Assembly (NCBI GenBank): GCA_905397405.1
Contig: CAJPVJ010000044.1
Span: 1 to 53,942 of the forward strand
Origin: Oppiella nova
Lineage: Eukaryota; Arthropoda; Arachnida; Sarcoptiformes; Oppiidae
Direction of reading: 5' to 3'
Length of the DNA: 53,942 nucleotides
The translations under genes and the position numbers were made by a program. This document shows positions 31,195-40,632 of this stretch, piece by piece; the stretch's first letter is position 1; the number at the start of each line of letters is the position of its first letter. The notes under the pieces were generated by a model. The model worked only from the letters and a program-made list of their open reading frames with translations, was not told the origin of the DNA and searched no databases.

Positions 31195-31914
31195 ATGACA
31201 AATTCTAATAACCAAGTTTCAAATGTTCTTCAACAAATTCAACTTGAATTGAAAGCACCTAAAAGTAAAAAGAACACTTTCGGTAATTACAACTATCGAA
31301 ACTGTGAGGATATTCTGGAAGCAGTTAAACCGCTTCTTCAGAAATATGATGCTTCCCTGGTAATCACAGATGAGGTTCAAGAAGTCGGTGGTGTAGTCGT
31401 TGTTACAGCAAAAGTAATTTTTACAGATGCAAACGGCAAAGAAACTACGGTAAAAGCCCATGCTGGTGTTGAAATTAGCAAGAAAGGTATGGATGTGGCT
31501 CAGACATTTGGCGCATCCAGCTCATATGCCCGTAAATACGCGCTGAATGGCTTGTTCTTAATTGATGACACCAAAGACTATGACTCGGATGAATATCATA
31601 ACCAAGTTAATCAGGGTGCTACACACAATAACAACCAGCAAAACTCAAGACAAGCCCAACAACCGAATCGTAATCAAAATAATCAAGCTAGTGGCCAGCA
31701 ACAAAAGCCATTAGCTCAGCGTTATAACGATGCACTTCTAGCTATAAAAGATGCTAAAAATCCTCAAACCCTTGATAAAGCAATCAACACATTCAAAGGC
31801 ACTCAATACGAGTCAGGTATATCAAAAGCCTGCCGTGCTCGAGCAGATCAAATGGGATGGAATGAAGCGCCGCCGATAAACCAGGTTCAACAACAAAATC
31901 AAATGCAGCACTAA
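31195..31914 (+). CDS. ERF-family single-strand annealing protein
   Basis: 239 aa from ATG 31195, which has GGAG seven nt upstream. FGNYNYRNCEDILEAVKPLLQKYDASLVITDEV and AQTFGASSSYARKYALNGLFLIDDTKD are the ERF signature. It promotes annealing in phage recombination. The C-terminal Gln/Asn-rich region (residues 140-185) is probably a flexible linker to a short helical tail. Homologous recombination role is well supported by the family. Confidence 0.85.
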   Translation: MTNSNNQVSNVLQQIQLELKAPKSKKNTFGNYNYRNCEDILEAVKPLLQKYDASLVITDEVQEVGGVVVVTAKVIFTDANGKETTVKAHAGVEISKKGMDVAQTFGASSSYARKYALNGLFLIDDTKDYDSDEYHNQVNQGATHNNNQQNSRQAQQPNRNQNNQASGQQQKPLAQRYNDALLAIKDAKNPQTLDKAINTFKGTQYESGISKACRARADQMGWNEAPPINQVQQQNQMQH

Positions 31915-31926
31915 GGAAAATAAAAA

Positions 31927-33144
31927 ATGAATTTATTAAATAGTAATGAAGCATTTTCAGCACTTATGGCTGGTAAAAATATTATGTGCCGCGCTGTTGG
32001 CGAATTGATGGACTTTGATGACTTAAATCAATTCCCTGCTACGATCTTTGCTTTACCTGGTTATGAGTTCTGTATCAAACGTGAATCGTTAACTTTGGCA
32101 GATATTCAATTTACTAAGCCAGTAGAACCACACGATCTGGAGAATGGCCAAGAAATCTATATTGTGATGCCAACATGTATCTTGCGTACTAAATACGACT
32201 CAGAACATGGTGATATATGTTTGAGTGTGGCAAATGGATTTGCTCAATTAGATGCTGAAAATGCACAGCTGCAGCTTCAGGCGTTTGGTAAAACGTTTGG
32301 CAATATGATTACTGAGATTGAAATTAAAGACGGTTTCAGTGAAAAGCCTAAAAAATCTAAAGCTCCTCGTAAAACCAAAGAAGCTTTTAAAACTGAAGAT
32401 ACCCCAGAAATTGAAACAGATCCTGCCTTAATAATTGATAAATTTGCAGCGAAAATTGCAAACTGTACTACAACAGAAGCTGTTCTTTTATTACGCCCAG
32501 TGTTTTTTGCTAATGGTCATCTTGAGCGTGAACATACTCAACATCTATGCAAATTGACTGAGAATAAGTTGATGGAATTAGATCCTGAACAATATGCGCC
32601 AAAACCAAGTTACATTGATCATCAAATTTATATAGATGGCATTAATGCATGTGTTTCAGAGGAAGAAATTAAAACCACTCTACACGATGTGAATGATCAA
32701 GGTTTTAGCGAAGAACAACTCTCAGAAATTAATCTTGCAAAATGTTCTAAACTTGCTGAGTTTCAAGCGACTGCATTAAAGAATATTCAGGATAATCAAT
32801 ATGACAATCTGTTAAAAGAACTATTAGAACGTGCTAAAAAATCAAAATTACCTGCTGAAGCTAATGCCTTGTATAAATATACAGTCAATTGGACTGAAGA
32901 ACAGCGTAAGCCATTGATGGATGCAATTAATAAAAGATTGAGTGAATTGGGTGCGACCGCTCCACCCCCTGAACAACCACCATCATTAGTGGTTCAGATC
33001 CAAAATGCACCTGATTTAACAGCCTTGGATATTTTAGAAATTGATGTTGCAACCCGTCATCCAGACATTCAACCGAAATTAATGGGACTGGTTCGTAAAC
33101 GTCGATTTGAGCTTGAGAACTCAGTATCAAATGTGGTGGCTTGA
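31927..33144 (+). CDS. Unknown early phage protein, 405 aa
   Basis: N-terminal 130 residues mixed (NSNEAFSALMAGKNIMCRAVGEL; FPATIFALPGYEFCI), then a Lys/Pro linker (EKPKKSKAPRKTKEAF) and a helical C-terminal half with repeats of 50-60 residues (LLLRPVFF..., LKELLERAKKSKL). The N-terminal pattern recalls phage single-strand/annealing helper genes beside ERF, but I cannot name it. Starts 12 nt after ERF; same operon. Confidence 0.5.
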   Translation: MNLLNSNEAFSALMAGKNIMCRAVGELMDFDDLNQFPATIFALPGYEFCIKRESLTLADIQFTKPVEPHDLENGQEIYIVMPTCILRTKYDSEHGDICLSVANGFAQLDAENAQLQLQAFGKTFGNMITEIEIKDGFSEKPKKSKAPRKTKEAFKTEDTPEIETDPALIIDKFAAKIANCTTTEAVLLLRPVFFANGHLEREHTQHLCKLTENKLMELDPEQYAPKPSYIDHQIYIDGINACVSEEEIKTTLHDVNDQGFSEEQLSEINLAKCSKLAEFQATALKNIQDNQYDNLLKELLERAKKSKLPAEANALYKYTVNWTEEQRKPLMDAINKRLSELGATAPPPEQPPSLVVQIQNAPDLTALDILEIDVATRHPDIQPKLMGLVRKRRFELENSVSNVVA

Positions 33145-33145
33145 A

Positions 33146-33229
33146 ATGGAATTGCCCATCATGTTGCTAGAGCTAATGCTTTTAATAAATGGGCTCGTAA
33201 TTATTAATCTAGATTTATGGTGGTTGTAA
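33146..33229 (+). CDS. 27-aa hydrophobic peptide, doubtful
   Basis: MELPIMLLELMLLINGLVIINLDLWWL begins 1 nt after the stop of the 405-aa gene. Very hydrophobic, no Shine-Dalgarno of its own, but translational coupling is possible. Could be spurious. Confidence 0.3.
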   Translation: MELPIMLLELMLLINGLVIINLDLWWL

Positions 33230-33396
33230 TGAATGAACTCACAGCTAAGGCTGCAGATGAAATTATTAGAATGTGTGGTGAGCTTTTATCAGATAATTTA
33301 AATAGTGAAAAATCACACCAAGAATGGCGATATCAAAAAATTGAAAAACTTGAGGCTTGGGCTAAAGCCATTCGTGATGCAAATAGAAAGGAGTAA
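33229..33396 (+). CDS. 55-aa small early protein
   Basis: MNELTAKAADEIIRMCGELL... ending AIRDANRKE. The ATG overlaps the stop of the 27-aa frame (TAATG). Helical and charged (SHQEWRYQKIEKLEAWAKA). Followed by AAGGAG for the next gene. Probably a real short gene in the operon. Confidence 0.5.
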   Translation: MNELTAKAADEIIRMCGELLSDNLNSEKSHQEWRYQKIEKLEAWAKAIRDANRKE

Positions 33397-33401
33397 AATT
33401 A

Positions 33402-33668
33402 ATGGGCGCATTAAAAATTGAATCTGAATCTCTCAAACATTTAACAAGTCTTGTTGAGCAACTGGTAAGCCAAAAAGAAGAACGCAGAATTGGGCGAGCT
33501 GAATTTGCCCACATGCTGAATATAGAACCCGAAACTCTAGATCGTAAAATTAGAGAAGGTTTTATTACTCGCCCTTTTAAAGATGGACGTAAGAGTTATT
33601 GGTTCTTGAGTTATGTTCAAACCATTGTAAAAGATACGACAAACAATGCTAATATAGCCACCAATTAA
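33402..33668 (+). CDS. Putative excisionase-like DNA-binding protein
   Basis: 88 aa, with AGGAG upstream. The C-terminal half has RAEFAHMLNIEPETLDRKIREGFITRPFKDGRKSYWF, a MerR/AlpA-like winged helix in which LNIEPETLDRKIREG is the recognition helix turn. Small proteins of this type at prophage ends are often excisionases or integrase directionality factors. It is the last phage gene before trpG, followed by a terminator at 33656-33678. Confidence 0.6.
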   Translation: MGALKIESESLKHLTSLVEQLVSQKEERRIGRAEFAHMLNIEPETLDRKIREGFITRPFKDGRKSYWFLSYVQTIVKDTTNNANIATN

Positions 33669-33678
33669 GGTGGCTTTT
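33656..33678 (+). terminator. Terminator at the prophage right end
   Basis: AGCCACC-AATTAA-GGTGGCT followed by TTTTTAA, directly after the excisionase-like gene. Confidence 0.8.
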
Positions 33679-33709
33679 TAATATCCAATAATAAGTTACC
33701 TTAAGCACA

Positions 33710-33729
33710 TTGAGTACAGAATTGAGTAC
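33710..33729. repeat. Direct repeat TTGAGTAC at the prophage/host junction
   Basis: TTGAGTAC at 33710-33717 and 33722-33729 (period 12). It lies in the non-coding gap between the last prophage gene and trpG; could be integrase arm or core sites of attR/attL. No second copy is visible in the window to compare. Confidence 0.45.
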
Positions 33730-33781
33730 GATTTAGCACTAGTTTAAAATTAGTTTTAAAATTCAGAAGGTTAAGTTTGAT

Positions 33782-34366
33782 ATGCTTCTAATGATCGATA
33801 ATTACGATAGCTTTACGTATAACATTGTCCAATATTTTGGCGAGTTAAACCAAGACGTTAAAGTTGTTCGCAATGATGCCGTGACCTTAGAGGATATCGA
33901 ACGATGGCAACCAAAGTACTTAGTGATTGGTCCTGGTCCTTGCTCACCCTCTGAAGCAGGAATCTCTATCCCTGCAATTCAGCATTTTGCAGGAAAAATT
34001 CCAACACTCGGTGTATGCCTAGGTCACCAAGCAATTGGTCAGGCTTTTGGCGGTGAAATTGTTCGCGCCAAAACGGTGATGCATGGTCGTTTATCCGACA
34101 TGTATCATAGTGACCAAGGGATCTTCAGCAACTTACCTTCTCCATTTTCAGCAACACGTTATCATTCACTCGTGATTGATCAAGCCAGTGTGCCTGAATG
34201 TCTGGAAGTTACTTGCTGGACCAATGAACCAGATGGTTCTATCGAAGAAATTATGGGTGTCAAACATAAGACATTGCCAATTGAAGGCGTGCAGTTCCAT
34301 CCAGAATCCATTCTGAGTCAACATGGTCATCAGATCTTTAAAAACTTTTTAGAAATTTATGCTTAA
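33782..34366 (+). CDS. trpG: Anthranilate synthase component II (glutamine amidotransferase)
   Basis: 194 aa, full length. GATase class I motifs: [32 protein letters not shown] (nucleophile Cys), [11 protein letters not shown] (His/Glu of the triad). Provides ammonia from glutamine for TrpE. trpE is not in the window, as in other Acinetobacter where trpE is elsewhere. First gene of trpGDC; the prophage end lies about 50-110 nt upstream and may have replaced the native upstream region. Confidence 0.95.
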   Translation: MLLMIDNYDSFTYNIVQYFGELNQDVKVVRNDAVTLEDIERWQPKYLVIGPGPCSPSEAGISIPAIQHFAGKIPTLGVCLGHQAIGQAFGGEIVRAKTVMHGRLSDMYHSDQGIFSNLPSPFSATRYHSLVIDQASVPECLEVTCWTNEPDGSIEEIMGVKHKTLPIEGVQFHPESILSQHGHQIFKNFLEIYA

Positions 34367-34384
34367 TATGCGTAGTACAAGATA

Positions 34385-35431
34385 ATGAATATTCAACAAG
34401 CTTTAAATAACATCACTAAAAATATCGAACTCACTCAACCTCAAATGGAAGAAGTGATGCGTACCATCATGCGTGGTGAAGCCACAGATGCCCAAATTGG
34501 TGCATTTATGATGGGACTTCGTTTAAAAGGTGAAAGTATTGACGAAATCACCGCTGCCGCACGTGTAATGCGTGAGTTTGCAATTAAAATTGATGTGGGT
34601 GATATCCCGCATTTAATTGATATTGTTGGCACTGGTGGTGATGGACAAAACCTATTTAACGTCTCTACTGCCTCTTCATTTGTTATTGCGGCAGCAGGTG
34701 CAACTATTGCAAAACATGGAAATCGTGGTGTTTCTTCTAAATCAGGCTCGTCTGATCTTTTAGAACAGGCTGGGATTAACCTTGATTTAAATATGCACCA
34801 GACAGAACGATGCATCCGTGAAATGGGGGTTGGCTTCTTATTTGCCCCAAATCATCACAAAGCAATGAAATATGCGGCTGGTCCTCGTAAAGAATTGGGC
34901 TTCCGTAGTATTTTCAATCTCCTTGGCCCGCTTACGAATCCGGCTGGGGTACGTCGCTATGTGATTGGTGTATTTTCTACAGAATTGTGTCGACCATTGG
35001 CCGAAGTTTTAAAACAACTGGGGGCTGAACATGTCATGGTGGTTCATTCTAAAGATGGCTTAGATGAAATCAGTTTGGCTTCCTCAACTTATGTTGCTGA
35101 ATTAAAAAATGGTGAAATCACGGAATGGATGATTCAACCAGAAGATGTAGATATTGAATCTCAAACCTTAACTGGTCTTTCTGTTGATAGTGCTGCTGAG
35201 AGCCTAGCATTAATCAAAGATGCACTCGGTAAGAAGAAATCAGCAAAAGGTGAAAAAGCAGCCAGTATGCTGGCATTAAATGCAGGTGCTGGTATCTATG
35301 TTTCAGGTCTGACCAAGAGTTATAAACAAGGTGTCGCTTTAGCACATGATATTATCTATGGTGGGCAAGCTTTAGAAAAAATGGGCATTTTGTCTGAATT
35401 TACCAAAACACTCAAAGAGTATGAAGCTTAA
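34385..35431 (+). CDS. trpD: Anthranilate phosphoribosyltransferase
   Basis: 348 aa. PRPP-binding [37 protein letters not shown] and the glycine-rich [21 protein letters not shown] are intact. Transfers phosphoribose to anthranilate. 18 nt after trpG; same operon. Confidence 0.97.
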   Translation: MNIQQALNNITKNIELTQPQMEEVMRTIMRGEATDAQIGAFMMGLRLKGESIDEITAAARVMREFAIKIDVGDIPHLIDIVGTGGDGQNLFNVSTASSFVIAAAGATIAKHGNRGVSSKSGSSDLLEQAGINLDLNMHQTERCIREMGVGFLFAPNHHKAMKYAAGPRKELGFRSIFNLLGPLTNPAGVRRYVIGVFSTELCRPLAEVLKQLGAEHVMVVHSKDGLDEISLASSTYVAELKNGEITEWMIQPEDVDIESQTLTGLSVDSAAESLALIKDALGKKKSAKGEKAASMLALNAGAGIYVSGLTKSYKQGVALAHDIIYGGQALEKMGILSEFTKTLKEYEA

Positions 35432-35449
35432 GGATTAGAGGACGTTATC

Positions 35450-36256
35450 ATGGTGGATATTGCCAATACAATGTTGGGTAAAATTGTTGATCGTAAATAC
35501 GAAGAATTTGCTCAACGTTTAAAACAACGTAGTTTAAACGATGTTGAAGCGCTTGCCCAAGCTGCAACGCCTGTGCGTGGTTTTGCAAAATCTTTATACA
35601 GCAAACGCCCAGGTGTAATTGCTGAAATTAAAAAAGCCTCGCCATCAAAAGGGGTGATTCGTGAAAACTTTAACCCTGCTGAAATTGCTCAACAATACCA
35701 GCAAGCCGGTGCAGCCTGCTTATCTGTTTTAACAGATTTAGATTTCTTTCAAGGCGCTGATGAAAATATTCAGATCGCCCGTAGTCACTGTGAATTACCT
35801 GCACTACGTAAAGATTTTTTGATTAATCCTTACGGCGTTATCGAAGCACGTGCTTTACATGCCGACTGTATTTTATTGATTGTGGCTTGTTTGTCAGATC
35901 AACAACTTGAAGAAATGTCAAAGACCGCATTTGAGCAGAACCTTGATGTTTTGGTTGAAGTTCATGATGAAGCTGAACTGGAACGAGCATTGCAACTTTC
36001 AGAGCGTTGTTTACTGGGTGTGAATAACCGTAATTTAAAAACCTTTGATGTCGATTTAAATACCTCATTGCGTTTGAAGAAGTTACTTCCACCATCACGT
36101 TTACTGATCACTGAAAGTGGTATTGCAACGCCAGATGATGTGCGCATGATGCAAGAGCATGATATTCATTCATTCCTTGTGGGTGAAAGCTTTATGAAGC
36201 AACCACGCCCTGATCATGCATTTAATGCGTTGTTTGGTCTGCCTGAAACAGTGTAA
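35450..36256 (+). CDS. trpC: Indole-3-glycerol-phosphate synthase
   Basis: 268 aa. VIAEIKKASPSKGVI, ALRKDFL, LLGVNNRNLKTF and LLITESGI are intact, the TIM-barrel catalytic set (Lys, Glu, Asn, Glu). Not fused to TrpF. 18 nt after trpD; the operon ends at a hairpin at 36267-36291. Confidence 0.97.
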   Translation: MVDIANTMLGKIVDRKYEEFAQRLKQRSLNDVEALAQAATPVRGFAKSLYSKRPGVIAEIKKASPSKGVIRENFNPAEIAQQYQQAGAACLSVLTDLDFFQGADENIQIARSHCELPALRKDFLINPYGVIEARALHADCILLIVACLSDQQLEEMSKTAFEQNLDVLVEVHDEAELERALQLSERCLLGVNNRNLKTFDVDLNTSLRLKKLLPPSRLLITESGIATPDDVRMMQEHDIHSFLVGESFMKQPRPDHAFNALFGLPETV

Positions 36257-36266
36257 TTAAAAGTCA

Positions 36267-36291
36267 AAGGGTGAGTTCGCTCACCCTGTTT
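36267..36291 (+). terminator. Terminator of trpGDC
   Basis: AGGGTGAG-TTCG-CTCACCCT followed by GTTTTC; a very stable UUCG-loop hairpin. Confidence 0.85.
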
Positions 36292-36448
36292 TCATATTTC
36301 TCCCACTCATCCTATAAATTTTTAAATTCCCAACATTCAAGTCACGATCAACGCAGATATAACGGTGTGAATTCAATTCAGTTCAAATTTGACAAGATTC
36401 AGACTATACTGAGCGCCTAATACCGTCCATTTACTGTTTTTTGCAATT

Positions 36449-37150
36449 ATGAGTAAATCTGATTCCACATTCTCTAAATCACAGCTTGATTTATTAAAAC
36501 AATTCAAAAAACAAATCACTCCTCCGCATTCTTCAAAAGTTGCAGTGCAACCTGAAAGTAAGAATGCACAAGTAACAGCACCTGAAGAGTTAGATGATGC
36601 TGATTTGTTTAAAACCGCACTCGGCGGTGTAACCAAACTCGATAACGGCAATATTGCCAAAATCGAGCGTAGTGATTTGCGCAAAAAACCAGATGCAAAA
36701 ACCCTTGCCAAACGCGCGGCGGCTGAAGGTGCATTTGAAATTAATGATGCAGAATTGTCAGATACTCAAGCAATTTTAAATCCTGTTGCAAGTCAGGCGG
36801 CTTTAAGCTATCGCATCGCAACACTACAACATAAAGTTTTTGAAGACTTAAAAGCTGGTAATCTACGCTGGTTTGAAGCTGTTGATTTACATGGTTGTAC
36901 TGTTGAAGAAGCACGCTCTGCTGTATTGCAAATCATTCAAATGGCAAAAGATGAAAACCAAAATGTCATTAAAATTGTCCATGGCAAAGGTCCAGAAGCC
37001 ATACTCAAAACTTATGTGAATGGCTGGCTTCGTCAACATCGTGATGTTTTAGCTTTTGTCAGTGCTCCTGAAAAACAAGGTGGCACAGGCGCAGTTTTGG
37101 TTTTACTGAAACGTGCTGAAAGAAATCCAAAATCAAATGGAAATCCATGA
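36449..37150 (+). CDS. smrA: Smr-domain endonuclease/RNA-binding protein
   Basis: 233 aa. A disordered N-terminus (Lys/Ser/Gln), a conserved helical middle, then the Smr domain at residues about 145-230: VDLHGCTVEEARSAV, IVHGKG and GGTGAVLVLLKR. Smr proteins nick DNA or cleave RNA at stalled or collided ribosomes. The LDxHG variant is VDLHG here and HGxG is HGKG, so the catalytic motif is intact. Confidence 0.85.
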   Translation: MSKSDSTFSKSQLDLLKQFKKQITPPHSSKVAVQPESKNAQVTAPEELDDADLFKTALGGVTKLDNGNIAKIERSDLRKKPDAKTLAKRAAAEGAFEINDAELSDTQAILNPVASQAALSYRIATLQHKVFEDLKAGNLRWFEAVDLHGCTVEEARSAVLQIIQMAKDENQNVIKIVHGKGPEAILKTYVNGWLRQHRDVLAFVSAPEKQGGTGAVLVLLKRAERNPKSNGNP

Positions 37151-37224
37151 TCGTTTGTTTTAAATGATCAAAACTCTCTTAAGTGTCGGTTTATCTTGTA
37201 ATTAGAAAATATTATTCATTTTTC

Positions 37225-37233
37225 TGATACAAT
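37225..37233 (+). promoter_or_regulatory. Extended -10 promoter of folE
   Basis: TGATACAAT about 35 nt before the folE start codon; no good -35 is visible. Confidence 0.4.
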
Positions 37234-37270
37234 GCCGTCCTTGTTCAAACCGTATAAGTGAACACGTTTT

Positions 37271-37825
37271 ATGTCTATGCAGCAATCCTACGCGAATATT
37301 TTAACTGCCGTTGGCGAGGACTTAGACCGTCCTGGTCTGAAAGATACGCCTATGCGTGCGGCTAAAGCTTTTTCGTACTTGACGTCTGGCTATAGCAAAA
37401 CGCTGGAAGAAGTGACCAATAATGCGGTCTTCCCTTCTGATAATGATGAAATGGTCTTGGTAAAGAATATCGAATTTTATTCGTTATGTGAGCATCATTT
37501 ATTGCCTTTTCATGGTCGTGTACATATTGCCTATCTCCCTTCTGGCAATGTTTTAGGACTGTCTAAATTTGCCCGTATCACAGAAATGTTTGCGCGCCGT
37601 TTACAGATTCAAGAACAGTTGACCAAGCAAATTGCAGATGCAGTGGCTGAAGTTACTCAAGCACGTGGTGTTGCGGTGGTGATTGATTCAGCTCACATGT
37701 GTATGATGATGCGTGGTGTCAGCAAACAAGAATCGACCACACGTACCGTGTCATTTGTCGGTGATTTTAAAACAGATAAAGAAGCACGTCGTGAGTTTTT
37801 ATCTGCCGTGCCTGAAGCGCATTAA
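37271..37825 (+). CDS. folE: GTP cyclohydrolase I
   Basis: 184 aa. [19 protein letters not shown] (zinc ligands Cys and His), [21 protein letters not shown] and [14 protein letters not shown] (second Cys) are intact. First enzyme of folate and pterin synthesis. Followed by a terminator at 37859-37887. Confidence 0.96.
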   Translation: MSMQQSYANILTAVGEDLDRPGLKDTPMRAAKAFSYLTSGYSKTLEEVTNNAVFPSDNDEMVLVKNIEFYSLCEHHLLPFHGRVHIAYLPSGNVLGLSKFARITEMFARRLQIQEQLTKQIADAVAEVTQARGVAVVIDSAHMCMMMRGVSKQESTTRTVSFVGDFKTDKEARREFLSAVPEAH

Positions 37826-37858
37826 GACTAATCATTCAAAAAGCAATATAAATAGCAA

Positions 37859-37887
37859 AGCCTCATTTTATTGAGGCTTTATTTTAC
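37859..37887 (+). terminator. Terminator of folE
   Basis: AAAGCCTCA-TTTTAT-TGAGGCTTT followed by ATTTT. Confidence 0.8.
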
Positions 37888-37901
37888 GATAGGGTTTTAC
37901 A

Positions 37902-38261
37902 ATGTCTTTAATTTGGTTGGCAGGTCATGGTTTAACGCACAGTGAAACCACTATCGATTATCCTCGTGCAGAGCGATTGGTTAAAGGAAATCCCAAACGA
38001 CTCACGCAAAGTTTGTATGAACATCCCAATATGAATTGTGGTATTTGGCAATGCGAGGTCGGTGCATGGGATATTCAATTTGCAGACAATAAACAGGAAT
38101 TTTTTCAGCTAATTGAAGGTACTGTACGTTTGCATGATAAAAACACATCATCATTTGTAGAAATTAAAGCTGGTGAAGCAGGAATTATCCCACCTTCATT
38201 TATCGGTACATTTGAAGTGATTGAAGCAGTTAAAAAATATTTTGTTGTGGTTGAAGTTTGA
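37902..38261 (+). CDS. Cupin-domain protein
   Basis: 119 aa. A single small beta barrel, WDIQFADNKQEFFQLIEGTVRLHD and EAGIIPPSFIGTFEV, as in Cupin_3 (PF05899) proteins. Usual metal His residues are not all present, so activity is unclear. Own operon after folE. Confidence 0.75.
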   Translation: MSLIWLAGHGLTHSETTIDYPRAERLVKGNPKRLTQSLYEHPNMNCGIWQCEVGAWDIQFADNKQEFFQLIEGTVRLHDKNTSSFVEIKAGEAGIIPPSFIGTFEVIEAVKKYFVVVEV

Positions 38262-38377
38262 GTCAGTAAAACTTGTGATTTTTTTGCTTTCCTATAGCTT
38301 ATATTTGTAAAACATTCGCTTATTGTCCACTTAAAACTATATGATTTAAATTATCTCAGCCTTATACCATATTTTAA

Positions 38378-39124
38378 ATGAAAAATTTACTGATCTTTAT
38401 TTCAGCGTTAACTGCCACTAACGCCTTTGCCGACAATCTAAATGCCAACGAATTAAAAGATGTGCAAAGGGTCATTAAATTATTTAAAAATAAAAATATC
38501 ACCGCGATTTCAAACAACATTACCTATCCCTTACATCGTGAAGAACCCATCCCAAGTATTGCCAATGCAACCCAGATGAAACAACGCTTTAACCAAGTGT
38601 TTGATACTCAACTTATTCAAGAGATCGCCAACTCAAAACCATCACAATGGGAAAGTATGGGTTGGCGTGGTGTGATGCTCAATGGTGGCACAATATGGTT
38701 AGATGGTCATAAAATTAAAGCCATCAACTACAGTAGTGATGCTGAACAAAAATATAAAGCGCAATTGATTTCACAACAGAAAAATCAATTACATTCATCA
38801 GTTAAAAATTTTAAAACACCTGAATTACAGTTTAAAACAGCCAAATTTCAAGTGCGTATAGATGCTATGCCCAATGGTAAATACCGTTATGCATCTTGGG
38901 GAACAAAACAGTCCCAAGCGACAAAACCTGATCTGATTTTAAATCAAGGTCGTGTTGAAATGGATGGTTCAGGCGGTAATCACCACTACATTTTTAACAG
39001 TGGTACATATCAATATGTGGTTTATCGTAATGTTTTAGGTTCAAATGAAACAGCAGATGTCACATTAGAAGTCACTCAAAAAGGTAAAAAGATCCTTTCT
39101 CAAGCAGGCACATTATTTAAATAG
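38378..39124 (+). CDS. Exported protein of unknown function
   Basis: 248 aa. Signal peptide MKNLLIFISALTATNAFA, then a soluble periplasmic protein with LKDVQRVIKLFKNKNITAISNNITYPLHREEPIP and a C-terminal beta domain (FQVRIDAMPNGKYRYASWG). Not recognised. Confidence 0.7.
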   Translation: MKNLLIFISALTATNAFADNLNANELKDVQRVIKLFKNKNITAISNNITYPLHREEPIPSIANATQMKQRFNQVFDTQLIQEIANSKPSQWESMGWRGVMLNGGTIWLDGHKIKAINYSSDAEQKYKAQLISQQKNQLHSSVKNFKTPELQFKTAKFQVRIDAMPNGKYRYASWGTKQSQATKPDLILNQGRVEMDGSGGNHHYIFNSGTYQYVVYRNVLGSNETADVTLEVTQKGKKILSQAGTLFK

Positions 39125-39292
39125 TTTGTATCAATGATTGAGTTGAATCATTTTTCTCAAGTTTTCTAATTCATACAGATTTAAAGCTAGTCGAGTAAAT
39201 CACCATGATGATCTACTCGATAAGCTGTTCAAAATCATGTGCTGTGCGATATATCACAAACACACAGCCAATCCTTTAAATATGATATTTGA

Positions 39293-40162
39293 TTATTTTT
39301 TTTCAGCCAATTGATAAATCAATTGTTCCATTTGTTGCATGTATTGACGATTCTCATGGTCCCATGGATGGAAGTTTGGACGGAAATAATCGATATAATT
39401 TCCCAATTGCTTTCTCAATACACCAATGCCGCCAAAGGTATAATGATAGGTCTTTTTCCAGCTGGATAAATCACTTAACTTCCCTTCTCCTTTAACAATG
39501 GTCAAGAATACAGGAATCACTAAGCCCCAGAACACAATCGTTGCGACCACCAATCCAAAACTACGAACAGCATAGGCATAAGGACCATGCCCCATTGCGG
39601 TATTCCATACATCAAAAGCAACAGCTTTATGTTCTGTTTCTTCAAAAGCATGCCAACGCCAGATATTGGCATAATGTTCTTCAGCGCCTTCAAATAATTC
39701 AGGTGTTCGTAATACCGAGTCTGCCAGTAAAGCGGTAAAATGTTCTAATGCAATTGTTCCACTGAGCCAAAAATATGCTGGTAAATACTGTTTAAGCAAA
39801 CCAAAAATCTCTAAAACCAATGCTTCAAATTTTGGTGCAATCGGTGAGCGTGCAAATAAGGCTTGGTTATATTCTTCATGCTCACGTCCATGCATTGCTT
39901 CTTGACCAATAAAAGCCGTCACCGCTTTTTGTAATTCTGGGTCTTGGACTAAATCACGATGTGCCCTTACCGCATCAATAAAGAAGCGTTCGCCAATAGG
40001 CAAGACAATAGAAAACGTATTTAACAATGCGGTAAAAATTGGACCTGCGGCGGTATGCCAATCTGCGATTCGCTCTGCGGGTAAATTAAATCTGACATCA
40101 CGGCGAATAGGTAATGGCTCATGATACACACTCGATTTAATAAATTTTTTTAAAATGCCCAT
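39293..40162 (-). CDS. Metal-dependent hydrolase family protein (PF10118)
   Basis: 289 aa. IGEQEAMHGREHEEY-type signature (here FIGQEAMHGREHEEYN) and WRWHAFEETEHKAVAFDV are the Glu/His sites of a ferritin-like di-iron protein annotated as metal-dependent hydrolase. N-terminal VRFNLPAERIADWH. Several hydrophobic helices (FGLVVATIVFWGLVIPVFL) suggest membrane association. Substrate unknown. Confidence 0.8.
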   Translation of the reverse strand: MGILKKFIKSSVYHEPLPIRRDVRFNLPAERIADWHTAAGPIFTALLNTFSIVLPIGERFFIDAVRAHRDLVQDPELQKAVTAFIGQEAMHGREHEEYNQALFARSPIAPKFEALVLEIFGLLKQYLPAYFWLSGTIALEHFTALLADSVLRTPELFEGAEEHYANIWRWHAFEETEHKAVAFDVWNTAMGHGPYAYAVRSFGLVVATIVFWGLVIPVFLTIVKGEGKLSDLSSWKKTYHYTFGGIGVLRKQLGNYIDYFRPNFHPWDHENRQYMQQMEQLIYQLAEKK

Positions 40163-40632
40163 GGTTGATCCTGCCTCTGGCTGATTATCATTTTTTTAAT
40201 TTAGCTGGTGCGCTTATTAGAATTTTACTTAACTGGGTATAATTCCATAGGTCATTTCGACTCATTTACATGTCATTGCATCCCTTTTTCTGATAGTTCG
40301 ATCGAATAAGTTTCTCAAAGTATGTCGATATATGTTTGCGATACCATCAACAGCATGATCTAAACTGTGTAAAAAGTGGATCGTCCAAATGTCTTTTTCA
40401 GTTCAAAATAGACTTTGCTGAAATGCCGCATCAAGCATATTCAATAAAAAACGCCGAGTCATAACAGAAATTAAATGTAAGATATTTCAGAGAAGTACAT
40501 TTAGTTTTTGATTTATTTTTTAAAATTAAAGGTTTTCACAACACTTAAGCTTGAACAAATACTCTAGTATTTACAAAGCAGTGCCTTAAACATCAAGGCA
40601 CTGCTTTGTTCAAGATATAAAAAATTTAGCCA
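40163..40632. other. Intergenic region, no gene seen
   Basis: 470 bases with many stops in all frames. It holds the leader of the PF10118 gene on the left and, at 40571-40607, a strong bidirectional terminator hairpin (next entry). A 10-bp palindrome TTCGATCGAA (40297-40306) has no obvious role. Confidence 0.7.
40571..40607. terminator. Bidirectional terminator hairpin after eutC
   Basis: AAAGCAGTGCCTT and AAGGCACTGCTTT, 13 perfect pairs with a 9-11 nt loop, lying 26 nt downstream of the eutC stop on the minus strand. Confidence 0.75.

Noticed and set aside
34441-34815. 124-aa minus-strand ORF within trpD
   Set aside because: Antisense shadow of a well conserved gene; composition follows the trpD codons.
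40297-40306. Palindrome TTCGATCGAA as an operator
   Set aside because: Single short palindrome in a long gap with no near promoter; chance is likely.
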